From assembly GCA_019648995.1 (NCBI GenBank), contig BLXT01006878.1, positions 391,684-415,124 of the forward strand: 23,441 nucleotides of DNA. Reading direction: 5' to 3'. The stretch comes from Plakobranchus ocellatus. Its lineage: Eukaryota > Mollusca > Gastropoda > Plakobranchidae. A program made the position numbers and the translations under genes. The notes under the pieces are model-generated. The model was not told the origin of the DNA, ran no database searches, and saw nothing but the letters and a program-made list of their open reading frames with translations. Positions 21,201 to 23,441 of the stretch are shown here, piece after piece (position 1 is the first letter of the stretch; each line of letters starts with the position of its first letter).

Positions 21201-23147
21201 GGCATAATAATGATAATAAATGTAGATTTAAGAGTTCTTGGCTTTTTAAAATATCACAGCTTGAGCCAAAAAAAAAAAAAAAAACAAAACGAATTTTTAA
21301 AATCCATAGCTATATGTTAAATTATCTAATCTTATGATTGTGCAGAATTTCTGCTAAGAATAAACCTATTGTAATGTGTTGAAAACGTACTGATAGATTT
21401 TTATCTTATTACTTTCTAATTTGAAGCCTACAAATTCACATGAAGGGCTGTATGGAAAAACCAGACATGTTACAATTTTTTTAGCTATTTAAGATTTTAA
21501 ATTAGATAGATCTGGACAAAAAATACAAAGATATTATGTTAAAAAATGTATCTTTCTGTATGTACTTTTCATTGAATGAAGGAATGTCATCATAGCTATT
21601 GGTAAGAGTACATATCTCAAAGTTGTGCAGTTGTGACATTTTAGGTTTTCCAGTGAACCCTTCATATGCTCTGTAATTGTAACTTTTTTGTTCTCAATTT
21701 TCAGCAATTCTGTTCCCGAGCATGATGCTGGTGTGAAGGAATTGAAAGACAAGAAGAATTTTTTGCCATATGTAATAGCAACAGCTATACAAAAACTGAA
21801 CCAAATTTCCAACAAAGGTCTTTGTGACGGGGAAACAAACAATAGAGAGAAACTTTTTAATTTATGCTGTACATTTGGAAGGTTTGTATACATCCTTTAT
21901 GGCTTTTGTTTTCTTTATAACAGAAAAATGTGCAAAAATGTTTTTCCCCCCAGAAGAATTGACCTCTATTAAGTATGATATCTGGATGCTTTTTTCAATC
22001 TTTTAAAAGCAAATGCTTTTACTTAATTAATAATTTTTGTAATAATATTTTAAGTATTTGGCAATTTATGCTATACGTTTACAATGATTTAAATTCATTT
22101 TGAAATTTTATTAATTGCAGATTATTTTATCTTCACTATGTGGAAAACCAGTGGTCCAACAATGAATCAGCTGACCAGAAACTCACAAATCAGTGTCTGG
22201 AGGGACTAAATATTGTGATTACTATAGCCAACAATCATGGCAAACTAGCTCTTCTCCAGTGTCTTGGTTTCTTTGGTAAATATTTTATCTACCATTTTCA
22301 AATATACAGTGTCACCATAAATTGCAATGTTTTTTGACAGTAACAAATGTGGTAAATACATTTGCCATGGTTATAGTTTTCAAAGAAGCACTGACTTTTT
22401 CTATAGCCGTTTTGGTGCAGGTAGACTCATTTTACTTTAACATGATTTTCAAAGCATGTATAATTAAGCATAAAGAAAATCATAAAAGTATAAGATAGAA
22501 TTGAGTTGTCAACATCATGCACACTATAACATTACAAGCTCTAACTTTGCAAGGTCCCTTTAAAACGTAAAAGATTTGTTGCTGCAGCATCATAACTATC
22601 ATCATTGCTCCTCTAGATCCAACAGTCTCTGGAGTATCTCTGAAGATCTTAACAGCCTGCTCCAATTTTCCCTGCTCTTTGCCTTTCTCAGTGTGTCCTT
22701 TAGCTTCATTTATTATATTATTTACTGATGTTTTCTGACCTTGTTATATCATTTATATCATAAAATTTTTGGTGCCTCATCTCACGATATTTTTTAAAAG
22801 ATTTAGCAGCTCTGAATATACTAATAAATATTTTCATCTAAATGCGCTCAATTTTTAGAATGGAAAATTGGAATTCTTTGGACGTCCACTAACAAAATAT
22901 GTCTATAGTCTCGTTATGTATCAAATTAATATGCAAATCCTTCTCAGTCAACATATTATTTGGCTATGGCTTTGTTATGGCATTATTCTTTCTATTTTAA
23001 AACCCTCCTAAATTTGTCATGCGATATTAAAAAAGATGCTATTTTTCTTCCTCCACAGAGACAGAATGTGAGGATGCCAAAGAGCACCTAAATTTGAGAG
23101 AAGCAGAGGCCAATGAAAAAATAAGCAAGCACATTAAAAAATTTCAG
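209..23147 (+). CDS. FANCI: FANCI orthologue, internal 17 exons (partial gene)
   Basis: FANCI pairs with FANCD2 in a clamp that closes on DNA when monoubiquitinated by the FANCL/UBE2T core complex; it acts in nuclear interstrand-crosslink repair and origin control. Exons are 209-297, 433-562, 1367-1459, 2121-2257, 7181-7361, 7657-7744, 8159-8360, 10707-10821, 12032-12154, 15446-15514, 15763-15864, 18727-18924, 19335-19456, 20621-20800, 21705-21881, 22121-22275 and 23059-23147. They join without a stop into 750 codons. Strong landmarks are MDSYGPK (exon 5), VLRKAMFA (exon 7), LKNFKVLG (exon 8), VDVHSQYN (exon 9), an EEEEDDDDD acidic run (exon 12) and VGVKNNI (exon 13). The product is helical solenoid with no catalytic site. 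About 215 N-terminal and 380 C-terminal residues lie outside the window (estimate from human length). Codon use and splicing look normal, so the gene appears functional. Similarity was judged from memory, not by a search. Confidence 0.95.
433..562 (+). CDS. FANCI: FANCI exon 2 of window
   Basis: The exon adds 43 complete codons and ends in phase 0 before GTAAAT. It contains [16 protein letters not shown], very close to the human segment with the EGTIILHI core, which made the FANCI identification possible at this end. The acceptor is TAG at 430-432, with the poly-T rich intron upstream. Confidence 0.92.
563..1366. other. Intron 2
   Basis: The sequence is AT-rich, with no exon, RNA gene or transposon seen. 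It ends in TTTTTGCAG. Confidence 0.6.
1367..1459 (+). CDS. FANCI: FANCI exon 3 of window
   Basis: This 93-nt exon (31 codons, phase 0 at both ends) lies between TTTTTGCAG and GTAAGG. It encodes a [20 protein letters not shown] segment matching the hydrophobic helix pair before the LDLLK region of human FANCI. An internal TTTCAG near its end could serve as an acceptor, but using it would remove the conserved helix. Confidence 0.88.
1460..2120. other. Intron 3
   Basis: The sequence is AT-rich with a poly-T run near 1920-1930. No other feature is seen. Confidence 0.6.
2121..2257 (+). CDS. FANCI: FANCI exon 4 of window
   Basis: The exon encodes [19 protein letters not shown] and then a helix ending LVLEAVEH, equivalent to the human MILEVVKNS region. 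It starts after TTTTCAG and ends with AG before GTGTGT, leaving a split serine codon completed 4.9 kb downstream in exon 5. The following intron is the longest in the window and is filled with transposon sequence. Confidence 0.9.
2258..3639. other. Intron 4, first part, unclassified sequence
   Basis: No host exon is seen here. Composition shifts at about 2340-2480 to a less AT-rich stretch with GCGCGC, suggesting inserted DNA. An open frame at 2527-2799 (90 codons, acidic, [16 protein letters not shown] end) might be a transposon-gene remnant, but I recognise no domain in it. A 16-bp perfect palindrome lies at 3178-3193. The rest (3200-3640) is AT-rich with poly-T and poly-A runs. Confidence 0.4.
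3640..3888 (+). mobile_element. RTE-like retrotransposon copy 1, endonuclease remnant
   Basis: This is the 5' part of a decayed non-LTR retrotransposon. Around 3651-3700 it reads [14 protein letters not shown], similar to the GTxNE...L...CA stretch of RTE/CFDP2-type endonucleases. At 3842-3888 it reads [16 protein letters not shown], with the SDH motif that ends the endonuclease domain. Stops and frame changes lie between these. The reading frame is then cut by the TTAA element and resumes at 5148 with KLKK. The element is truncated at its 5' end and cannot be active. Confidence 0.7.
3885..5147. mobile_element. TTAA-flanked DNA transposon, non-autonomous (1,255 bp)
   Basis: The element at 3889-5143 has perfect 13-bp terminal inverted repeats, GGGCAAGTGCGGC at the left and GCCGCACTTGCCC at the right, and is flanked on both sides by TTAA (3885-3888 and 5144-5147). 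TTAA targets are typical of piggyBac, Kolobok and some Sola elements. The GGG start fits Kolobok/T2-like ends better than the CCC start of piggyBac, but this is tentative. No transposase is visible. It was inserted into an older retrotransposon, whose coding sequence reads across the junction once the insert and one TTAA are removed. Confidence 0.85.
4547..4627 (+). pseudogene. Short basic ORF remnant inside TTAA element
   Basis: A 26-residue frame begins [17 protein letters not shown] and stops at TAA (4625-4627). The strongly basic start looks like the first part of a nuclear DNA-binding protein, such as a transposase, whose remaining coding sequence has been lost. Two AATAAA signals near the element's right end (5077-5082, 5108-5113) are in the same orientation, consistent with a former + strand gene. 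It could also be chance, as it is very short. Confidence 0.3.
5148..7145 (+). mobile_element. RTE-like retrotransposon copy 1, linker and reverse transcriptase remnant
   Basis: Sequence continues from the endonuclease remnant with KLKK and [13 protein letters not shown] (5180-5220). It then shows [20 protein letters not shown] (6101-6166), QFGFVPDK (6368-6391), FVIDYSKAF (about 6459-6484), [10 protein letters not shown] (about 6629-6658) and YADDTIL (6754-6774), the usual order of a non-LTR reverse transcriptase. The YADD box is followed directly by a stop. Later parts include SKKSSNPKCNL-like text near 6890 and a WSVL...W core near 7100. Many stops and frameshifts make it a pseudogene. Similarity ends about 35 bases before FANCI exon 5. 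Confidence 0.85.
7181..7361 (+). CDS. FANCI: FANCI exon 5 of window
   Basis: This exon has the best conserved stretch of the window: [20 protein letters not shown] followed by PK, almost the same as human. It then shows a [19 protein letters not shown] helix, parallel to human ACKLGANILLETFK. It begins with the C that completes the serine codon from exon 4 and ends in phase 0 before GTAACT. Confidence 0.95.
7657..7744 (+). CDS. FANCI: FANCI exon 6 of window, GC donor
   Basis: The exon encodes [19 protein letters not shown] and then THYL, matching human IHEMIRQEILEQ...SHFLDLL. Frame continuity demands that it ends at G7744 with donor AG|GCAAGT, so that G joins AC of exon 7 to form the conserved aspartate. 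The next GT (7749-7750) would shift the frame out of FANCI. The acceptor is TCCCAG. Confidence 0.92.
7745..8158 (+). other. Intron 6, GC-AG type
   Basis: The intron begins GCAAGT after an exon ending TTAG and ends ATTTTCAG. GC donors normally have this strong AG|GCAAGT context. Frame continuity with exon 7 supports the assignment. No other feature is visible in the 414 bases. Confidence 0.88.
8159..8360 (+). CDS. FANCI: FANCI exon 7 of window, monoubiquitination lysine
   Basis: The exon encodes [19 protein letters not shown], a [18 protein letters not shown] stretch and finally [12 protein letters not shown]. The lysine of VLRKAMFA (codon 8344-8346) aligns with the human acceptor Lys523 that is modified by ubiquitin. 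It is residue 302 of the 750-residue joined product. The exon ends with CG, completed to arginine by the A of exon 8, before GTAACT. Confidence 0.95.
8361..8928. other. Intron 7, unique left part
   Basis: This AT-rich stretch carries poly-A and poly-T runs and a short repeat of TGATAAATAAATA (two copies near 8480-8510). I see no exon, RNA gene or transposon signature before 8929. Confidence 0.5.
8929..10245 (+). mobile_element. Possible CAG-ended DNA transposon with transposase-like pseudogene
   Basis: The proposed left end reads CAGAGTCCATATGCGAGTC and the proposed right end, read on the opposite strand, CAGGGTTAATACACACATG. The ends share only a weak inverted repeat and a poor 5-base flank match (CAGTA/CAGCA). 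Both borders carry AAGTCTTGAATTTTG-like words (9039-9054, 10207-10220) in the same orientation. The CAGGGTT start resembles hAT-type elements. The broken coding region sits in the middle, which supports an inserted element even if the exact limits are uncertain. Confidence 0.5.
9044..10112 (+). pseudogene. Broken transposase-like gene (uncharacterised transposon family)
   Basis: Three frames in succession (9044-9649, about 9650-9880, 9861-10112) hold one protein relic. Landmarks are [49 protein letters not shown] (read in the third frame near 9665-9710), [37 protein letters not shown] and [16 protein letters not shown]. These resemble, from memory, a family of multi-copy invertebrate and fish proteins with the order [26 protein letters not shown]...ERAL, and SIDVG, probably transposon-borne. 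At least two frameshifts and an internal stop (9647) make it non-functional. A hAT link is only a guess. Confidence 0.65.
10246..10706. other. Intron 7, right part
   Basis: The sequence is AT-rich with a poly-A run at about 10475-10485 and a TTTGCAG acceptor for exon 8. I see no other feature. Confidence 0.5.
10707..10821 (+). CDS. FANCI: FANCI exon 8 of window, SQ phosphorylation cluster
   Basis: The exon encodes [23 protein letters not shown] and then [15 protein letters not shown]. The three SQ motifs (codons 10789-10794, 10798-10803, 10816-10821) stand 33, 36 and 42 residues after the ubiquitin-acceptor lysine, the same as human Ser556, Ser559 and Ser565 relative to Lys523. In vertebrates ATR-type kinases phosphorylate these and promote FANCD2-FANCI ubiquitination. 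The exon ends exactly at the third SQ, before GTAACT. Confidence 0.95.
11019..11502. mobile_element. MITE-like inverted-repeat element (484 bp)
   Basis: The ends form an imperfect terminal inverted repeat. Left TGGTCGCTTTTAA is repeated exactly, inverted, at the right end (11490-11502), and 22 of the first 27 bases match. A hairpin-capable GTGGGTTAGCCCAC lies at 11470-11483 near the right end. No coding frame is present. I could not find a clean target-site duplication, so superfamily is unknown. Confidence 0.6.
11229..11279. repeat. Two-copy 31-bp-period direct repeat
   Basis: ATGTGGGCTGGCCTCGTTGT at 11229-11248 is repeated as ATGTGGGTTGGCTTTGTTGT at 11260-11279, matching at 17 of 20 positions. 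It lies in the interior of the inverted-repeat element of intron 8 and is probably part of that element. Confidence 0.75.
12032..12154 (+). CDS. FANCI: FANCI exon 9 of window
   Basis: This 41-codon exon (phase 0 at both ends) encodes [25 protein letters not shown] and QQADIRL, close to human VDVHSHYN...CLEIMDSLRRC..QQADVRL. The acceptor is TCTTTCAG and the donor GTAAAT. Skipping it would keep the reading frame. Confidence 0.95.
12155..12439. other. Intron 9, first AT-rich part
   Basis: The sequence is AT-rich with poly-T tracts. An open frame at 12188-12379 has no recognisable content and is taken as chance. Confidence 0.5.
12440..12810 (+). pseudogene. RTE-like retrotransposon copy 2, reverse transcriptase fragment
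   Basis: A short piece of non-LTR reverse transcriptase reads QFSFVPDKG (12462-12488) and, after a frameshift, [35 protein letters not shown] and LRVIRKLYW. It shares the VPDK and IDYSKAF wording with copy 1 in intron 4, so both derive from one family. The aspartate expected after KAF is tyrosine, the GVRQGC motif is decayed (about 12735-12755) and YADD is missing. It is truncated at both ends. Confidence 0.85.
12811..13650. other. Intron 9, middle unclassified part
   Basis: Nothing coding is seen. The stretch is somewhat less AT-rich, with CATTACGCATTACGC direct repeats at 12794-12808 just before it and a TTTTGTTTTGTTTTGTTTTA run near 13160. It may be old transposon DNA but gives no clear ends. 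Confidence 0.4.
13663..14150. repeat. CT-rich low-complexity tract
   Basis: About 490 bases consist mainly of imperfect (CT)n with interspersed CTGACTGCCTTT units (at least three copies between 13837 and 13905) and CTGTCTGACT words. The strand bias is almost complete: pyrimidines on +, purines on -. Long open frames exist on both strands but follow from the repeat and are not genes. Such tracts can bind pyrimidine-tract splicing proteins or form triplex DNA. Confidence 0.9.
14151..15445. other. Intron 9, last part
   Basis: No exon or recognised element is seen. It contains a short (TA)n run near 14771-14783 and an A9 tract near 15207. The acceptor for exon 10 is CATTGTAG. Confidence 0.5.
15446..15514 (+). 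CDS. FANCI: FANCI exon 10 of window
   Basis: This short 23-codon exon encodes [20 protein letters not shown] followed by LSQ, matching human GFYDVLRRNSQL...LLSQ. It is phase 0 at both ends, with acceptor TTGTAG and donor GTAAGA. Confidence 0.94.
15763..15864 (+). CDS. FANCI: FANCI exon 11 of window
   Basis: The 34 codons read [20 protein letters not shown], then [14 protein letters not shown], matching human [30 protein letters not shown]. The next coding residues of the family (DYLLCC) appear in exon 12, 2.9 kb away. It is phase 0 at both ends, with donor GTATGC. Confidence 0.95.
16115..17587. mobile_element. CAGGG-ended DNA transposon, non-autonomous (1,461 bp)
   Basis: The element at 16121-17581 begins CAGGGATGTAAAT and ends with its exact inverse, ATTTACATCCCTG (13 bp). 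Beyond this the inverted ends share a TTCTCTGA word. A perfect 6-base flank CAAATA stands directly on both sides (16115-16120, 17582-17587) and is read as the target-site duplication. CAGGG ends are usual in hAT-like elements, but those mostly duplicate 8 bases (some 5-6), so the superfamily is open. No transposase frame is present. Its interior carries a direct duplication. Confidence 0.82.
16324..16921. repeat. Internal direct duplication (two ~230-bp copies)
   Basis: Bases 16324-16555 recur at 16693-16921, 366-369 bases apart, with high identity. Shared words include GAGGACATAAA, CTCGGCTTTGAGACTGATTG, ACTGAGGAAAGCTAGT and TTGCAACATTGAAATCAGTG. The ~137-base spacer is not repeated. The two copies lie wholly inside the CAGGG-ended element and differ by scattered substitutions and small gaps. 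Confidence 0.88.
17588..18726. other. Intron 11, right part
   Basis: This stretch shows no exon. The open frame 18123-18344 has no recognised domain. A TTTCAG acceptor at 18721-18726 opens exon 12. Confidence 0.55.
18727..18924 (+). CDS. FANCI: FANCI exon 12 of window, acidic linker
   Basis: The exon encodes [11 protein letters not shown], a charged stretch with EEEEDDDDD (GAA/GAT repeats at 18799-18825), and [11 protein letters not shown]. Human FANCI has the same plan: LLCCIQHC, a run of eight glutamates, and MIKSELEDFEL. The codon repeat is prone to length change. It is phase 0 at both ends, before GTAAGT. Confidence 0.94.
19335..19456 (+). CDS. FANCI: FANCI exon 13 of window
   Basis: The exon encodes [18 protein letters not shown] followed by [14 protein letters not shown], close to human DKSADFSQSTSIGIKNNI...VCEVLIEYNF. 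It ends with AG, making a serine with the C of exon 14. The acceptor is ACCAG and the donor GTGTTT. Confidence 0.95.
19457..20620. other. Intron 13
   Basis: A T15-like tract (near 19479-19493) and AT-rich sequence fill the first half. A palindromic AGATCTAGATCT tandem lies at 20271-20282. No exon or clear transposon ends are seen. Confidence 0.5.
20621..20800 (+). CDS. FANCI: FANCI exon 14 of window
   Basis: The exon encodes [20 protein letters not shown], a basic stretch [12 protein letters not shown] and [13 protein letters not shown]. This fits the human order ...YKKLSDILNEKAGK, basic residues, then SLLSMKFVSSLL. It ends with GA before GTGAGT, completed to aspartate by exon 15. Length 180 with phase 2 on both sides means skipping keeps the frame. 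Confidence 0.92.
20801..21704. other. Intron 14
   Basis: The intron is AT-rich with a long A tract (about 21267-21284) and poly-T runs. The antisense frame 21534-21893 crosses exon 15 and is judged a shadow. Confidence 0.55.
21705..21881 (+). CDS. FANCI: FANCI exon 15 of window
   Basis: The exon reads [18 protein letters not shown] (first codon shared with exon 14), [15 protein letters not shown] and [12 protein letters not shown]. Human has SIQSHQES...FMRYAVNVALQKVQQ and EKIFQNLCDIT at the same places. It ends with AG before GTTTGT; the next exon completes arginine. Confidence 0.92.
22121..22275 (+). CDS. FANCI: FANCI exon 16 of window
   Basis: The exon encodes [11 protein letters not shown], a polar loop, and [20 protein letters not shown], matching human LLWRY...LCLEGLQKIFSAVQQ. 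It starts after AATTGCAG and ends with one base (G) before GTAAAT; the glutamate codon finishes in exon 17. Confidence 0.92.
22276..23058. other. Intron 16
   Basis: This AT-rich intron shows no exon or repeat of note. The small minus-strand frame at 22480-22665 has no recognised content. Confidence 0.5.
23059..23147 (+). CDS. FANCI: FANCI exon 17 of window (last visible)
   Basis: The exon encodes [20 protein letters not shown] followed by [10 protein letters not shown], in the position of the charged human segment ending RQFQ. It ends in phase 0 before GTTGAT. The remaining C-terminal third of the protein lies beyond the window, so the gene continues to the right. Confidence 0.85.
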
Positions 23148-23441
23148 GTTGATATGATAACAGATTAGAAATCAATGAGTGGCTTTTTTTGCTTTTGTTT
23201 TTTTTTTTCTTTTTCAAAGAAATGTCAGTTTTCTAAAATTTGAATCCCCATTTTTTTTTTTTTAATTGGGTTTTCTGGTGATTTTTCTTTTCTGGACCCT
23301 ACCAGAATATTTCTGCAACAAAATGTTTAAATACATGCAATGCATAATACATGTGACTTTTAGAATAATTTATCAAAGAAAGCAAAATGAAAAGATTTCC
23401 TGAAATTCTGTTTTTCTTTTTTTTTTTTTTTTTTCTTCCTT

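Noticed and set aside
21534-21893. 119-codon antisense open frame across exon 15
   Set aside because: It overlaps a well-supported FANCI exon and shows no recognised protein feature.
1-23441. tRNA, rRNA, CRISPR or prokaryotic operon features
   Set aside because: None seen; splice sites and exon structure show a eukaryotic gene.

Overview
This window comes from an animal nuclear genome, not a microbe. Its only real gene is a long, intron-rich stretch of a FANCI orthologue (Fanconi anemia group I protein, partner of FANCD2 in interstrand-crosslink repair), on the + strand across the whole window. I assembled 17 internal exons by reading-frame continuity, splice sites and similarity to vertebrate FANCI as I remember it. 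Joined, they give 2,250 nt, exactly 750 codons with no stop. By my estimate this matches roughly residues 215-950 of the ~1,328-residue human protein. Both gene ends lie outside the window. Base composition is AT-rich with many poly-T runs, and short AGATCT and TAGGCCT words recur. Together with the RTE-like retroelement this suggests an aquatic invertebrate, perhaps a mollusc or gastropod, but the species assignment is only an inference.

Layout: exons 1-4 lie at 209-2257. Intron 4 (2258-7180, 4.9 kb) carries a decayed RTE-like non-LTR retrotransposon (about 3640-7145) split by a 1,255-bp TTAA-flanked DNA transposon (3889-5143). Exons 5-7 lie at 7181-8360; exon 7 ends with the monoubiquitination-site lysine segment. 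Intron 6 appears to be a GC-AG intron. Intron 7 (8361-10706) carries a broken transposase-like pseudogene inside a possible CAG-ended element. Exon 8 (10707-10821) has three SQ motifs at the same spacing from the ubiquitination lysine as in human FANCI. Intron 8 contains a 484-bp inverted-repeat element. Exon 9 is followed by the 3.3-kb intron 9, with a second RTE reverse-transcriptase fragment and a 0.5-kb CT-rich tract. Exons 10-11 precede intron 11, which holds a 1,461-bp element with CAGGG ends, a 6-bp target duplication and an internal direct duplication. Exons 12-17 (18727-23147) encode the acidic linker and the following helical repeats.

The biology is therefore a conserved DNA-repair gene whose introns have been enlarged by several independent transposon insertions. 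The regulatory core of FANCI (ubiquitin-acceptor lysine plus SQ phosphorylation cluster) is intact. I saw no RNA gene, CRISPR array or convincing second host gene. I did not find a new biological system; the most unusual items are the nested and inverted-repeat elements and the GC donor.
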